Shown here: positions 12,047 through 22,463 of the stretch, in pieces
Layout: every line of letters starts with the position of its first letter
Numbering within the stretch: the first letter of the stretch is position 1
Source: Burkholderia sp. BCC0322
GTDB taxonomy: Bacteria; Pseudomonadota; Gammaproteobacteria; Burkholderiales; Burkholderiaceae
Direction: 5' to 3'
Assembly (NCBI RefSeq): GCF_902833045.1
Contig: NZ_CADFDU010000011.1
Span: forward strand, 1-64,000
Length of the DNA stretch: 64,000 nt
Notes under the pieces: model-generated
Told to the model about the DNA's origin: nothing
Database searches by the model: none
Seen by the model: the letters and a program-made list of their open reading frames with translations, nothing else
Position numbers and translations under genes: made by a program

Positions 12047-12119
12047 GACCGCTACTCCCTTCGTTTCCGTATTCGTCAAATTGCCCGTTCGCGCGGCCAG
12101 GCTGCATGCGTGGCACGCG

Positions 12120-12986
12120 TCACGCGGCCGGTGCGAACAGTGCGTCGATTCCCGCCGCGTCGGCCGCCGGGATCCAGCGGTGGCGCAGCAGCGTGTCGAG
12201 CGTCGCGAGGCTTGCATCCATCGTCGCGCGGCCGGCGCGCAGCCAGCCGATCACCTCGGGCACGCCGGCCAGCAGGTGTTCGGCCACTTCGCCGTCCTGG
12301 TTGCGCGGCGCGAAGTCGCGCGGCAGCGGCAGGTCGTACACGAAGATCAGTTCGGACTGCGTGCCTTCCGGCAGCGAGCACAGCACCTGCACCGCGCGGC
12401 CCGCGATCGCGCGCGCGGCCAGTTCGGCCGGAATGCCGGCTTCTTCCCAGCATTCCTTCGCGAGCGTCTCGTGAACGCCCAGGCCCCAGCCGATCCCGCC
12501 CGCGACGACGTTGTCGAGCATGCCGGGGTCGGTTGCCTTGGTCTCGCTGCGGCGGCCGAGCCACATCTGCGGGACGGCCGCGGCGGACGGCTCGCCCGAC
12601 GCAGCCGCATATTCTACGATGCCGTTCAGATGCACCGCGTAAGTCTGCGTACCGAAGAAGCGCGACGCGGCGCGCTCGATGTACGCCAGCGGCGGATCGT
12701 CGAAGCGGTTGCGGATCGCGTAGATCTCGTCGCGCCAGCCGGGAATCGCGCCTTCGGCCGCGAGCGCGCCGATCGCGCTTGCCAGCGCCATGCTGCGTGC
12801 GTCGACCGAGTCGTAGCGCGCCGACAGCACGACGCGCTCGCCGGTCAGCTCGAACACGTCGGGCCAGCGGGCGAGCATCGCGACGTCCTGCCGGCGCACC
12901 CAGCCGACTGCCTGGCCGGCAATCTCGAAACGCAGGTGCGCGGCCGGATCGAAGCGGCGCGCGGCCGCGATGCAGGGAAACGTCAT
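12120..12986 (-). CDS. Nudix hydrolase of the DUF4743 / thiamine-pyrophosphokinase-associated type
   Basis: 288 residues. The N-terminal ~120 residues resemble the DUF4743 domain found fused to Nudix domains (FDPAAHLRFEIAGQAVGWV). The Nudix region around GLGVHETLAKECWEEAGIP keeps the metal-binding KECWEEAG core, but the spacing to the preceding glycine-rich part differs from the canonical box. Eukaryotic relatives clean up oxidised thiamine diphosphate; whether this bacterial form does so is inference. The start lies 5 bases beyond the LysE stop, with an AAGGA inside the LysE end, so the two genes are probably coupled. Confidence 0.82.
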   Translation of the reverse strand: MTFPCIAAARRFDPAAHLRFEIAGQAVGWVRRQDVAMLARWPDVFELTGERVVLSARYDSVDARSMALASAIGALAAEGAIPGWRDEIYAIRNRFDDPPLAYIERAASRFFGTQTYAVHLNGIVEYAAASGEPSAAAVPQMWLGRRSETKATDPGMLDNVVAGGIGWGLGVHETLAKECWEEAGIPAELAARAIAGRAVQVLCSLPEGTQSELIFVYDLPLPRDFAPRNQDGEVAEHLLAGVPEVIGWLRAGRATMDASLATLDTLLRHRWIPAADAAGIDALFAPAA

Positions 12987-12991
12987 CGAGA

Positions 12992-13606
12992 TCAGTCCTT
13001 CAGCGCGACGCGGATGCCGATCGCGATGAACGTCGCGCCGGCGATCCGGTCGAGCCACACGCCGGCCTTCGGGCGGCGCTTCAGCCACGCGCCGATCATG
13101 CCCGCGCCGACGCCGAACAGCGAAAAGATCGCGGCCGTCTGCAGCATGAACAGCGCGCCGAGCTCGAACATCTGCAGCGTCACGCTCTGCCCGCCGTGCG
13201 GATCGACGAATTGCGGCAGGAACACGACGAAGAACAGCGTGACCTTCGGGTTCATCAGGTTGCCGATCACGCTCTGCCGGAAGATCGTGCCAAGCGGCTG
13301 CGGCGGACGCGCATGCGCATTCGCGAGGCCCTGGCTGCGCAGCGCCTTGATGCCGATCCACACGAGGTACGCGGCGCCCGCGAGCTTCAGGATCTCGAAC
13401 GCGACCGGAGACGAACGCAGCACGGCCGCGACGCCGAGCGCCGCGAGCGTCGTGTGGAACAGGATCCCGGCCGTGAAGCCGAGCGCGGCGACGAAGCCGG
13501 CCGCGCGGCCCTGCGAGATGCCGCGTGCGAGCACCTGCAGGTTGTCGGGCCCCGGCGCGAACGTGATCGCGATCGACGTGGCGAGAAACAGCATGAAGTT
13601 GGGCAT
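12992..13606 (-). CDS. LysE-family amino acid exporter
   Basis: Inner-membrane exporter of the LysE/RhtB superfamily, 204 residues with about six hydrophobic segments. Family motifs include the N-terminal FAPGPDNL and the NPKVTLFFVVFLPQF stretch. The substrate is not predictable; relatives export lysine, homoserine or threonine. It is followed after 5 bases by the Nudix gene and preceded by apt on the same strand. Confidence 0.9.
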   Translation of the reverse strand: MPNFMLFLATSIAITFAPGPDNLQVLARGISQGRAAGFVAALGFTAGILFHTTLAALGVAAVLRSSPVAFEILKLAGAAYLVWIGIKALRSQGLANAHARPPQPLGTIFRQSVIGNLMNPKVTLFFVVFLPQFVDPHGGQSVTLQMFELGALFMLQTAAIFSLFGVGAGMIGAWLKRRPKAGVWLDRIAGATFIAIGIRVALKD

Positions 13607-13649
13607 CGTGACCTCGCTGAGTAACGTGGAAGTTCAGACGGGCCGGCGT

Positions 13650-14216
13650 TCAGTGGCCGGCGAATTCGGTGACGGTATAAACCGGCAGTCCGGCGTTGCG
13701 CAGCAGCGCCGAGCCGCCGAGATCGGGCAGGTCGATGATCGCCGCGCCTTCGACGACCTCCGCGCCGAGCCGCTGCAGCAGGTTGCGCCCCGCCATCATC
13801 GTCCCGCCGGTCGCGATCAGGTCGTCCATGATGATCACGCGGTCGCCGGGGCGGCACGCATCTTCATGGATCTCGACCGTCGCGCTGCCGTATTCGAGGT
13901 CGTACGATTCCGAGCGCGTCTTGTACGGCAGCTTGCCGACCTTGCGGATCGGCACGAAGCCGACGCTCAGTTCGTACGCGACGATCGGCGCGATGATGAA
14001 GCCGCGTGCGTCGAGGCCCGCGACGTAGTCGAGCTTTGCGTCGACATAGCGCTCGACGAACAGGTCGACGAGGATGCGCAGCGCCTTCGGGCTCTGCAGC
14101 AGCGTCGTGATGTCGCGGAACATCACGCCCGGCTGCGGCCAGTCAGGCACCGTGCGGATCTGGCTGTGGATGAAGGCGACCGGATCGAGCGGTGCGCCCG
14201 ACGACGAATGCGGCAT
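13650..14216 (-). CDS. apt: Adenine phosphoribosyltransferase
   Basis: Converts adenine plus PRPP to AMP in purine salvage. It has 188 residues. The PRPP-binding signature [13 protein letters not shown] lies near residue 130, and [13 protein letters not shown] and [12 protein letters not shown] precede it as usual. The ATG at 14216 has GGAGAG upstream; the ATG at 14255 is less likely. Confidence 0.95.
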   Translation of the reverse strand: MPHSSSGAPLDPVAFIHSQIRTVPDWPQPGVMFRDITTLLQSPKALRILVDLFVERYVDAKLDYVAGLDARGFIIAPIVAYELSVGFVPIRKVGKLPYKTRSESYDLEYGSATVEIHEDACRPGDRVIIMDDLIATGGTMMAGRNLLQRLGAEVVEGAAIIDLPDLGGSALLRNAGLPVYTVTEFAGH

Positions 14217-14298
14217 GAAACTCTCCGAAAAAAACGGTGCGCGAAGATCGGGCACCGTTTCGAATCAATACGGGTCAGATTGTGAAACCAAGCGCGGC

Positions 14299-16305
14299 TC
14301 AGGCGGCCGCAGCCGGCGGATCGCGCCGATGCCGCGACAGCCGCTCCTCCGCGAGCGCGAGCGCCTCGGGCAGCCCGCGCAGCACGACGATGTCGCTCGC
14401 GCGCAGCTTGGTCTGCGGATCGGGTTCGACGCCGCGGATACCGTGCCGGCGGATCGCCGTGACTTCGAGCCCGAATGCATACAGCCCCAGTTCTTCCAGC
14501 GAACGCCCGACCGCGTCCGCGCGCGCATCGACCGGCACCGATTGTAGCCGCACCAGCTCGCGGTCGTCGTCGTCCGCGTCGTCCGCGCCGCGGAAATAGC
14601 CGCGCAGCAGGCTGTAGCGTTCGTCGCGCATTTCCTCGACGCGCCGTACGACCTTGCGCATCGGCACGCCGACCAGCACCAGCGTATGCGACGCGAGCAT
14701 CAGGCTGCCTTCGACGATTTCCGGAATCACCTCGGTCGCGCCGGCCGCGAGCAGCTTCTCGAGATCGGCATCGTCGACGGTGCGCACGATCGCGGGCAGC
14801 GTCGGCTCGAGTTCGTGCACGTGATGCAGTACGCGCAGCGCGGACGGCGTGTTCGCGTAGGTGATCGCCACCGCCGCCGCGCGGTGAATACCGGCCGCGA
14901 GCAGCGACTCGCGGCGCGCCGCGTCGCCGAACACGACCGATTCGCCGGCCGCCGCGGCCGCGCTCACGCGATCGGGGTCGAGGTCGAGCGCGACGTACGG
15001 AATGCCCTCCTGCTCGAGCATCCGCGCCAGGTTCTGGCCCGCGCGGCCGTAGCCGCAGATGATCACGTGGCCGCGCTGCTTGAGGCTTTGCGTCGCGATC
15101 CGCGTCATCTGCAGCGACTGCTGCATCCATTCCGTCGACGACAGCCGCATCACGATCCGGTCGGCGTTCTGGATCAGGAACGGCGCGGCGAGCATCGACA
15201 GCAGCATCGACGCGAGGATCGCCTGCAGCAGCGTTGAATCGACGAGATGCCGGTCGAGAATCAGGTTCAGCAGCACGAAGCCGAATTCGCCGGCCTGCGC
15301 GAGGCCGATACCCGTGCGCATCGCGACGCCCGGCGTCGCGCCGAACAGCCGCGCGAGCCCGGCAATCATCGTCGCCTTGAACAGGATCTGCCCGACGAAG
15401 AAACCGAACACGAGGAACGGGTGCTCCCAGATCACGCGCGGATCGAGCAGCATCCCGGTCGTCACGAAGAACAGGCCGAGCAGCACGTCGCGGAACGGCT
15501 TGATGTCCTCCTCCACCTGATGGCGGAACGGCGTCTCGGAGATCAGCATCCCCGCGATGAATGCGCCGAGCGCGAGCGACAGGCCGAAGCGGTCGGTGAT
15601 GAACGCGGCGCCGAGCGTGACGAGCAGCAGGTTCAGCACGAAGAGTTCCTGCGAGCGGCGCCGTGCGACGACGTTGAGCCAGCGCGTCATGAAGCGCTGC
15701 CCGATGACCAGCAGCAGCGTGAGCGCGATCACGATCTTGACGGCCGCGAAGCCGAGCGTGATCGCGAGGTCCTTCGACGATTCGGCGCCGAACGCGGCGA
15801 TCACGATCAGCAGCGGCACCACCGCGAGATCCTGGAACAGCAGCACGCCGAAGATGTTGCGGCCGTGCTCGGTCTCGATCTCGAGCCGCTCGGCGAGCAT
15901 CTTCGACACGATCGCCGTCGACGACATCGCGAGCGCCCCGCCAAGCGCGATGCTGCCCTGCCACGTGATGTGCTCCCAGCGCTGGAACAGCGCACCGAGC
16001 ACGAGTGCGAGCGCCAGGGTCGCAACCACCTGCATCAGGCCCAGCCCGAACACGAGCCGCTGCATCGACCTCAGCTTCGCGAGCGAGAATTCAAGGCCGA
16101 TCGAGAACATCAGGAACACCACGCCGAATTCCGCGAGATGTTCGGCCCGTTCGAGATCCGCCGTAATGCCGAGCGCGTGCGGGCCGACCAGGATGCCGAC
16201 GGTCAGGTAGCCGAGCATCGGCGGCAGGTTCAGCGAGCGGAATACGACGACACCCACCACCGAGGCCAGCAGCAGCAGCAGGGTCATTTCGAGCGGGGAA
16301 ATCAC
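14299..16305 (-). CDS. CPA2-family monovalent cation:proton antiporter with RCK domains (KefB/YbaL-like)
   Basis: 668 residues. Residues ~5-385 form a Na+/H+-exchanger membrane domain with about 12 segments, including VVFLMFSIGLEFSL and TGIGLAQAGEFGFVL. Residues ~415-530 form an RCK/TrkA-N nucleotide-binding domain with the Rossmann motif GYGRAGQN, and a TrkA-C domain follows near the C-terminus. A GTG at 16305 gives the family N-terminus VISPLEMTLLLL; an ATG at 16287 is also in frame. The gene is divergent from kdsD across a 126-bp gap. Coupling ion (K+ or Na+) and glutathione control are not resolved. Confidence 0.9.
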   Translation of the reverse strand: MISPLEMTLLLLLASVVGVVVFRSLNLPPMLGYLTVGILVGPHALGITADLERAEHLAEFGVVFLMFSIGLEFSLAKLRSMQRLVFGLGLMQVVATLALALVLGALFQRWEHITWQGSIALGGALAMSSTAIVSKMLAERLEIETEHGRNIFGVLLFQDLAVVPLLIVIAAFGAESSKDLAITLGFAAVKIVIALTLLLVIGQRFMTRWLNVVARRRSQELFVLNLLLVTLGAAFITDRFGLSLALGAFIAGMLISETPFRHQVEEDIKPFRDVLLGLFFVTTGMLLDPRVIWEHPFLVFGFFVGQILFKATMIAGLARLFGATPGVAMRTGIGLAQAGEFGFVLLNLILDRHLVDSTLLQAILASMLLSMLAAPFLIQNADRIVMRLSSTEWMQQSLQMTRIATQSLKQRGHVIICGYGRAGQNLARMLEQEGIPYVALDLDPDRVSAAAAAGESVVFGDAARRESLLAAGIHRAAAVAITYANTPSALRVLHHVHELEPTLPAIVRTVDDADLEKLLAAGATEVIPEIVEGSLMLASHTLVLVGVPMRKVVRRVEEMRDERYSLLRGYFRGADDADDDDRELVRLQSVPVDARADAVGRSLEELGLYAFGLEVTAIRRHGIRGVEPDPQTKLRASDIVVLRGLPEALALAEERLSRHRRDPPAAAA

Positions 16306-16431
16306 GGGCAAAGCGTCCTCGTTCGTCGGGGCCACCGCGAAGCAGAAACGGTGGCGTAGCGTGGGATAGGCGGCATCGGACGAGTCCGATGGCCCGGCGC
16401 GGCGAACAAACGCCTTTGCTATACTCCGCGC

Positions 16432-17415
16432 ATGATAGCGAAAATCAATGATGATCGGGCGCTCGCGCTCGCCCGCGACGTGCTCGACATCGAGGCGGAC
16501 GCCGTGCGCGCGCTGCGCGACCAGCTCGACGGCGGCTTCGTCCAGGCCGTCGCGCTGCTGCTCGGCTGCCGCGGCCGCGTGGTGGTGTCCGGTATCGGCA
16601 AATCGGGGCATATCGCCCGCAAGATCGCGGCCACGCTGGCCAGTACCGGCACGCCGGCCTTCTTCGTCCACCCTGCCGAGGCCAGCCACGGCGACCTCGG
16701 GATGGTCACCTCCGACGACGTCTTCATCGGCATCTCCTACTCCGGCGAATCCGAAGAGCTCGTGGCGATCCTGCCGCTCGTGAAGCGGATCGGCGCGAAG
16801 CTGATCGCGATCACGGGCCGCGCGGAATCGAGCCTCGGCACGCTCGCCGACGTGAACCTGAACGCCGCGGTCTCGAAAGAGGCCTGCCCGATGAACCTCG
16901 CACCCACGGCGAGCACGACCGCCGCGCTCGCGCTCGGCGACGCGCTCGCGGTGGCGGTGCTCGACGCGCGCGGCTTCGGCTCGGAAGATTTCGCACGCTC
17001 GCACCCGGGCGGCGCACTCGGCCGGCGCCTGCTCACCTACGTGCGCGACGTGATGCGCTCGGGCGACGACGTTCCGTCCGTCGGGCTCGACGCGACGCTG
17101 TCGGACGCCCTGTTCCAGATCACCGCGAAGCGCCTCGGCATGACGGCCGTGGTCGACGCCGACGGCAAGGTCGCGGGCATCTTCACGGACGGCGACCTGC
17201 GCCGCGTGCTCGCGCGCGACGGCGACTTCCGCACGCTGCCGATCACCGACGTGATGACGCGCGACCCGCGCACGGTTGCGCCGGATCACCTGGCGGTCGA
17301 GGCCGTGGAACTGATGGAGCGCCACCGGATCAACCAGATGCTGGTGGTCGATGCCGACGGCGTGCTGATCGGCGCGCTGAACATGCACGACCTGTTTTCG
17401 AAGAAGGTGATCTGA
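16432..17415 (+). CDS. kdsD: D-arabinose-5-phosphate isomerase
   Basis: Interconverts ribulose-5-P and arabinose-5-P, the entry to Kdo synthesis for lipopolysaccharide. It has 327 residues: an N-terminal SIS domain (VVVSGIGKSGHIARKIAATL, EASHGDLGMV) and two C-terminal CBS domains (DVMRSGDDVP..., DVMTRDPRTV...). It starts the block kdsD-kdsC-lptC-lptA-lptB; its stop overlaps the kdsC start by one base (TGATG), so coupling is likely. Confidence 0.96.
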   Translation: MIAKINDDRALALARDVLDIEADAVRALRDQLDGGFVQAVALLLGCRGRVVVSGIGKSGHIARKIAATLASTGTPAFFVHPAEASHGDLGMVTSDDVFIGISYSGESEELVAILPLVKRIGAKLIAITGRAESSLGTLADVNLNAAVSKEACPMNLAPTASTTAALALGDALAVAVLDARGFGSEDFARSHPGGALGRRLLTYVRDVMRSGDDVPSVGLDATLSDALFQITAKRLGMTAVVDADGKVAGIFTDGDLRRVLARDGDFRTLPITDVMTRDPRTVAPDHLAVEAVELMERHRINQMLVVDADGVLIGALNMHDLFSKKVI

Positions 17416-17951
17416 TGAGCGCAGCGCTGACTGCGGCCGAACGCGCGAGCCGTGTGAAGCTGATGATTTTCGACGTCGACGGCGTGCTGACCGACGGCGG
17501 CCTGCTGTTTACAGCGACCGGCGACGCGATGAAGTCGTTCAATTCGCTCGACGGCCACGGCGTGAAGCTGCTCGGCGAAGCCGGCATCGCGACCGCCATC
17601 ATCACGGGCCGCCGCTCGGAGATCGTCGCGGCGCGCGCGAAGGAAATGAGGATCGCGCACCTGTTCCAGGGCGTCGAGAACAAGCTGACCGTGTTCACCG
17701 ACCTGATCGCCTCGCTCGGCCTCACCGCCGACCAGTGCGGCTACATGGGCGACGACTGGCCCGACCTGCCCGTGATGCTGCGCTGCGGCTTCGCGACCGC
17801 TCCGGCCAATGCGCACCCCGAGGTGATCGCCCGCGCGCACTGGGTGGCCGAGGCCCGCGGCGGCCACGGCGCCGTGCGCGAAGCCTGCGACGCGATCCTG
17901 CGCGCGCAGCGCCGCTACGACGCGCTGCTCGCGGCCGCCTGCGGAGCCTGA
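17415..17951 (+). CDS. kdsC: 3-deoxy-D-manno-octulosonate 8-phosphate phosphatase
   Basis: HAD-type phosphatase that releases Kdo from Kdo-8-P. It has 178 residues with the catalytic DVDGVLTDGG motif at residues 18-27, the second motif IITGRRS and the Mg-binding MGDDWPDLP. Length and cap-less architecture match the KdsC tetramer family. It overlaps kdsD by one base and lies 3 bases before lptC. Confidence 0.96.
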   Translation: MSAALTAAERASRVKLMIFDVDGVLTDGGLLFTATGDAMKSFNSLDGHGVKLLGEAGIATAIITGRRSEIVAARAKEMRIAHLFQGVENKLTVFTDLIASLGLTADQCGYMGDDWPDLPVMLRCGFATAPANAHPEVIARAHWVAEARGGHGAVREACDAILRAQRRYDALLAAACGA

Positions 17952-17954
17952 CGG

Positions 17955-18569
17955 ATGAACAAGCATTTCCGCTGGACCCAGTTGCTGCCGCTCGCCGCGG
18001 TCGCCGCGCTCGCCGGCATCACGTGGTGGCTGCTGCAGGCGACGCTGCCGCCGCCGGGCGAAGGCGTCGCGCAGCCGAAGCGCCATACGCCCGACTATTT
18101 CGCGGACAACTTCTCGGTCACCGAGCTCGACCAGTCCGGCACGACCCAGTACCGGCTGACGGCCGCGAAGCTGATCCATTACGAAGACACCGAAAACAGC
18201 GACCTGGCCGATCCGGCCATGCGCGCATTCCAGCCCGGCAAGCCGGTCGTGACGACCACCGCGAAGCGCGGCACGGTCAACGGCGACGTGTCGATCGTCG
18301 ACTTGTACGACGACGCGCGCATCCTGCGCGCGGCCGGCGGCGGCGATCCGCAGATGCAGGCCGATTCCCAGCATTTCCGGATCTTCGTCAATGACGATGT
18401 GATCCAGACCGAAAAGCCGGTTAAACTTCAGCGCGGCCTGTCGCTCGTCAACGCGACCGACGGCATGAAGTACAACAACGTCACCCGGGTCATCGAGCTT
18501 TACGGCAACGTGCGCGGCACGATCGCCGCGGCGGACACGTCCGGCGGCTCGAAAGGTCAACCCAAGTGA
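17955..18569 (+). CDS. lptC: LPS export ABC transporter periplasmic protein LptC
   Basis: Bitopic inner-membrane protein passing LPS from LptBFG to LptA. It has 204 residues: one N-terminal membrane helix (LLPLAAVAALAGITWWLL, ~10-27) and a periplasmic beta-jellyroll. Family features include PDYFADNFSVTELDQSG and the late DGMKYNNVTRVIELYGNVRG. Its stop overlaps the lptA GTG by four bases (GTGA). Confidence 0.93.
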   Translation: MNKHFRWTQLLPLAAVAALAGITWWLLQATLPPPGEGVAQPKRHTPDYFADNFSVTELDQSGTTQYRLTAAKLIHYEDTENSDLADPAMRAFQPGKPVVTTTAKRGTVNGDVSIVDLYDDARILRAAGGGDPQMQADSQHFRIFVNDDVIQTEKPVKLQRGLSLVNATDGMKYNNVTRVIELYGNVRGTIAAADTSGGSKGQPK

Positions 18570-19255
18570 CGACTCCCTCACGTGACTGCATGAACGAACC
18601 GTTCCCTCGACAGATTTCCGGCGGCGCTGCGCGCGCCGTCCGCGCCGCGCTTGCCGCGACGCTCGTGGCGCTCCCGCTGGTCGGGCTGGCGCCGCTCGCC
18701 CATGCCGAGAAGGCCGACCAGAACAAGCCGATCAACGTCGAGGCCGACAACCTGACCTACGACGACCTGAAGCAGGTCACGGTCGCGACCGGCAACGTCG
18801 TGATCACGAAGGGCACGATCATCATCAAGGGCGATCGCGTCGAAGTGCGCCAGGACCCGGAAGGCTATCAGTACGCAACGTCGTTCGGCAGCGGCAAGAA
18901 GCACGCGACGTTCCGCCAGAAGCGCGAAGGCCTCGACGAGTACATCGACGGCGACGCCGAGCGCATCGACTACGACGGCAAGCAGGACCTGACCACGCTG
19001 ACCACCGCCGCGACCGTGCGCCGCCTGCAGGGTACGTCGACGATCGCCGATACCGTGCACGGCAGCGTGATCACGTACGACGGCCAGCGCGACTTCTACA
19101 CCGCGAAGGGCGGCAAGGACGTCGCCGCGCCGGGCAACCCGAACGGCCGCGTGCGCGCGATGCTGTCGCCGAAGAACGGCGGCCCCGCGCCACTGAACGG
19201 CGCGCCTGCCAAGCTGTCGCCGTCGACCACGATCCAGGGGGCGCCGGGCCAATGA
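18566..19255 (+). CDS. lptA: LPS transport periplasmic protein LptA
   Basis: Forms the periplasmic bridge for LPS transport. It has 229 residues from the GTG at 18566 (AAGG 9 bases upstream, four-base overlap with lptC), or 221 from the ATG at 18590. A signal peptide runs to about LAPLAHA near residue 47, then the OstA/LptA fold starts with [14 protein letters not shown]. The C-terminal ~35 residues are Pro/Ala-rich and low complexity. Its end overlaps lptB by four bases. Confidence 0.92.
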   Translation: MTTPSRDCMNEPFPRQISGGAARAVRAALAATLVALPLVGLAPLAHAEKADQNKPINVEADNLTYDDLKQVTVATGNVVITKGTIIIKGDRVEVRQDPEGYQYATSFGSGKKHATFRQKREGLDEYIDGDAERIDYDGKQDLTTLTTAATVRRLQGTSTIADTVHGSVITYDGQRDFYTAKGGKDVAAPGNPNGRVRAMLSPKNGGPAPLNGAPAKLSPSTTIQGAPGQ

Positions 19256-20028
19256 ACGCGCTACCGAACCGCCAGCCGGCCGGCACGACGAGCTCGCTCG
19301 TCGTCCGCAACCTGAAGAAGCGCTACGGCTCGCGCACGGTCGTCAAGGACGTGTCGCTCGACGTGAAGAGCGGCGAGGTCGTCGGCCTGCTCGGCCCGAA
19401 CGGCGCCGGCAAGACCACGTCGTTCTACATGATCGTCGGCCTCGTGCCGCTCGACGCGGGCGAGATCTCGCTGAACGGCAGCTCGATCAGCCTGCTGCCG
19501 ATCCACAAGCGCGCGTCGCTCGGCCTGTCGTACCTGCCGCAGGAAGCGTCCGTGTTCCGCAAGCTGACCGTCGAGGAGAACATCCGCGCGGTGCTCGAGC
19601 TGCAGCACGGCGAAGACGGCAAGCGGCTGTCGAAGGACGCGATCTCGTCGCGCGCCGAAGCGCTGCTCGACGAACTGCAGATCGGCCACCTGCGCGAAAA
19701 CCCCGCGCTGTCGCTGTCGGGCGGTGAGCGGCGCCGGGTCGAAATCGCGCGCGCGCTGGCGACCAACCCGAACTTCATCCTGCTCGACGAACCGTTCGCC
19801 GGCGTCGACCCGATCGCGGTGCTCGAGATCCAGAAGATCGTCAAGTTCCTGAAGCAGCGCAACATCGGCGTGCTGATTACCGATCACAACGTCCGCGAAA
19901 CGCTCGGCATCTGCGACCACGCCTACATCATCAGCGACGGCTCGGTGCTCGCCGCCGGTGCACCGAGCGAAATCATCGAAAACGAAAGCGTGCGCCGCGT
20001 GTACCTCGGCGAACACTTCCGGATGTAA
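19252..20028 (+). CDS. lptB: LPS export ABC transporter ATP-binding protein LptB
   Basis: Cytoplasmic ATPase powering LPS extraction by LptFG. It has 258 residues: Walker [10 protein letters not shown] near residue 47, Q-loop YLPQEASVF, signature [15 protein letters not shown], Walker [14 protein letters not shown] and H-loop ITDHNVRE. The ATGA overlap with lptA indicates coupled translation. rpoN follows after 159 bases, the usual proteobacterial order. Confidence 0.97.
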   Translation: MNALPNRQPAGTTSSLVVRNLKKRYGSRTVVKDVSLDVKSGEVVGLLGPNGAGKTTSFYMIVGLVPLDAGEISLNGSSISLLPIHKRASLGLSYLPQEASVFRKLTVEENIRAVLELQHGEDGKRLSKDAISSRAEALLDELQIGHLRENPALSLSGGERRRVEIARALATNPNFILLDEPFAGVDPIAVLEIQKIVKFLKQRNIGVLITDHNVRETLGICDHAYIISDGSVLAAGAPSEIIENESVRRVYLGEHFRM

Positions 20029-20187
20029 CTCCTCCTCGTGGCTGGCTGCACCCCGCCCGGCGCTGCCGCGCGGGGCCGCGCCCCGCTTCGCGGCCATGCC
20101 CGCGGCCGGGCGGCGCGCCGCGCGTAATCGCGGATGGCTCAACGCGCCTGGGTCGTGGCAAACTGCCGGTATGACTCCCTCCTCGCC

Positions 20188-21693
20188 ATGAAAGCCAGCC
20201 TTCAACTCCGCCTGTCGCAACATCTGGCGCTGACGCCCCAGCTACAGCAGTCGATCCGGCTCCTGCAGTTGTCGACGCTCGAACTGCAGCAGGAAGTCGC
20301 GATGGCCGTCGCGCAGAACCCGCTGCTCGAGAACGACGATGAATGGATCGCGAGCCCGCTGCGTGTCGCCGCGGACGGATCGCTGATCGCGCAGACGCCT
20401 CCCGCACAGAACACCGAGCCCGCTGCGACAAACGGCAGCAGTTCGTCGAGCGAGCGCGCCGAGCGCGACGAGCCGGCCGGCGCGGACGAATACGACGGTT
20501 ACGCGTCCGGCGACGGCAACGACGGCCCGCAGTGGAACCTCGACGAATTCGGCCGCTCGAGCGGCGCGTCCGACGACGACGACCTCCCGCCGCTGCAGGT
20601 GCAGGAAGCGGCGACGTCGCTGCGCGACCACCTGTCCGCACAGTTGCGCGTCACGCAGGCCAGCCCGCGCGATCGCGCGCTCGTGATGTTCCTGATCGAG
20701 TCGCTCGACGACGACGGCTACCTGACCGCCACGCTCGACGAAGTGCTCGCCGACCTGCCGCCCGAGCTGGAGATCGACTGCGACGAACTGAACGCGGCGC
20801 TCGCACTGCTGCACAGCTTCGATCCAGCAGGGGTCGGCGCCCGCTCGGCATCCGAATGCCTGAAGCTGCAGTTGCTGCGCCTCGATCCGTCCCCGACACG
20901 CACGCTCGCGCTCGAGATCGTGTCGCAGCATCTCGAACTGCTCGCCGCCCGCGACTTCACGCGGCTGCGCAAGCACCTGAAGGCGAGCGACGACGCGCTG
21001 CGCGACGCGCACACGCTGATCCGCTCGCTGGAGCCGTTCCCCGGCGCCGCGTACGGCAAGGCCGAGGCCGACTACGTCGTGCCCGACATCATCGTGAAGA
21101 AGGCCGGCCAGGGGTGGCTCGCGGAGCTCAATCCGGAAGTCGTGCCGCGCCTGCGGATCAACAACCTCTACGCGAACATCCTGCGCAACAGCCGCGGCGA
21201 TCCGTCGGCCGGTTCGCTCAAGCAGCAGCTCCAGGAAGCACGCTGGCTGATCAAAAACATCCAGCAGCGTTTCGACACGATCCTGCGTGTCGCGCAGGCG
21301 ATTGTCGAGCGTCAAAAGAACTTCTTTGCGCACGGTGAAATTGCCATGCGCCCCTTGGTTTTGCGGGAAATTGCTGATACGCTGGGCCTACACGAGTCGA
21401 CTGTCAGCCGTGTGACAACCGGGAAGTACATGCTGACCCCGTTCGGGACGCTTGAATTTAAGTACTTCTTCGGATCTCACGTTTCGACCGACACCGGTGG
21501 CGCCGCTTCGTCGACTGCCATCCGAGCCCTCATCAAGCAACTGATAGGAGCTGAAGACCCTAAATCGCCACTTTCGGACAGCCGCATTGCCGAGCTGCTG
21601 GCAGAACAAGGATTCGTGGTCGCGCGCCGCACGGTTGCGAAGTATCGCGAAGCCCTCAAGATCCCGGCAGTGAATCTGCGCAAGTCTCTTTAG
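20188..21693 (+). CDS. rpoN: RNA polymerase sigma-54 factor
   Basis: Alternative sigma factor for -24/-12 promoters opened by enhancer-binding ATPases. It has 501 residues. The Gln/Leu-rich activator region I is at the start ([22 protein letters not shown]), an acidic region II covers ~75-150, then the core-binding and DNA-binding regions follow, and the RpoN box [10 protein letters not shown] is near the C-terminus. The upstream frame to 20134 gives no family similarity, so the ATG at 20188 is used although its ribosome site is weak. A 7-bp GC hairpin without a U run (21700-21717) follows. Confidence 0.97.
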   Translation: MKASLQLRLSQHLALTPQLQQSIRLLQLSTLELQQEVAMAVAQNPLLENDDEWIASPLRVAADGSLIAQTPPAQNTEPAATNGSSSSSERAERDEPAGADEYDGYASGDGNDGPQWNLDEFGRSSGASDDDDLPPLQVQEAATSLRDHLSAQLRVTQASPRDRALVMFLIESLDDDGYLTATLDEVLADLPPELEIDCDELNAALALLHSFDPAGVGARSASECLKLQLLRLDPSPTRTLALEIVSQHLELLAARDFTRLRKHLKASDDALRDAHTLIRSLEPFPGAAYGKAEADYVVPDIIVKKAGQGWLAELNPEVVPRLRINNLYANILRNSRGDPSAGSLKQQLQEARWLIKNIQQRFDTILRVAQAIVERQKNFFAHGEIAMRPLVLREIADTLGLHESTVSRVTTGKYMLTPFGTLEFKYFFGSHVSTDTGGAASSTAIRALIKQLIGAEDPKSPLSDSRIAELLAEQGFVVARRTVAKYREALKIPAVNLRKSL

Positions 21694-21850
21694 CCTGCTG
21701 CCTGCCCGGCGGCAGGCGTGTTCCGGCCACCGCGCACACGGGGAACAGGCCGGGCGACCTGTCCACGATACGCCGCCTCGTGCGGCACGGGCAAGTCGAC
21801 CGGAGCGCCGCCTCGATGCGGCCGGGTGGTCACTCGCTTGGAGAAGCACT

Positions 21851-22210
21851 ATGAACCTGAAGATCAGTGGACATCATCTCGAAGTCACGCCTGCAATTCG
21901 CGAATACGTGATCACCAAGCTGGACAGGGTGCTACGGCATAGCGATCAGGTGATCGATGGCACTGTGATCCTCTCGGTCGACAACCACAAGGAAAAGGAC
22001 AAGCAGCAGCGCGCGGAAATCAACCTGCACCTGAAGGGCAAGGACATCTTCGTCGAAAGCGCGAACGGTAACCTGTATGCCGCGATCGACCTGCTGATCG
22101 ACAAGCTGGACCGCCAGGTCGTCAAGCACATGGAGCGCCTGCAAACGCACGCGCACGACCCGATCAAGCTTCAACCGTCGATCGACCAGATCGAACTGCC
22201 GCCGCAGTAA
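21851..22210 (+). CDS. hpf: Ribosome hibernation promoting factor, short form (HPF/YfiA family)
   Basis: Binds the 30S decoding region and promotes 100S dimers in stationary phase. It has 119 residues, opening [20 protein letters not shown] with the usual beta-alpha-beta-beta-beta-alpha pattern ([24 protein letters not shown]). GGAG precedes the ATG. Its place after rpoN and before ptsN is the conserved proteobacterial order. It has its own terminator. Confidence 0.95.
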   Translation: MNLKISGHHLEVTPAIREYVITKLDRVLRHSDQVIDGTVILSVDNHKEKDKQQRAEINLHLKGKDIFVESANGNLYAAIDLLIDKLDRQVVKHMERLQTHAHDPIKLQPSIDQIELPPQ

Positions 22211-22231
22211 CCTGCACCGCAACACACACGT

Positions 22232-22257
22232 CGCCCGGTTCGCCGGGCGTTTTTTTT
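22232..22257 (+). terminator. Rho-independent terminator after hpf
   Basis: 7-bp stem CGCCCGG/CCGGGCG with a UUCG tetraloop followed by eight U. Confidence 0.95.
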
Positions 22258-22463
22258 GCGACTCCGCGCCCGTGGTGCAACCGGTCCGCCCGCGCTGCGC
22301 CACGCACGCGGCTGTGCTCTATAATGTTCCGGTTATCGCCGGGGGGCGCTGGATGCGGTAGCTGCGTTGCACGTTGCCGATGCCGAACGCCTTGATATCG
22401 CCGAACATGGATAATCAGTCTGCCGCCGCAAGGGGACCCCAGGCCGCCCAATCGCCTGCCAAC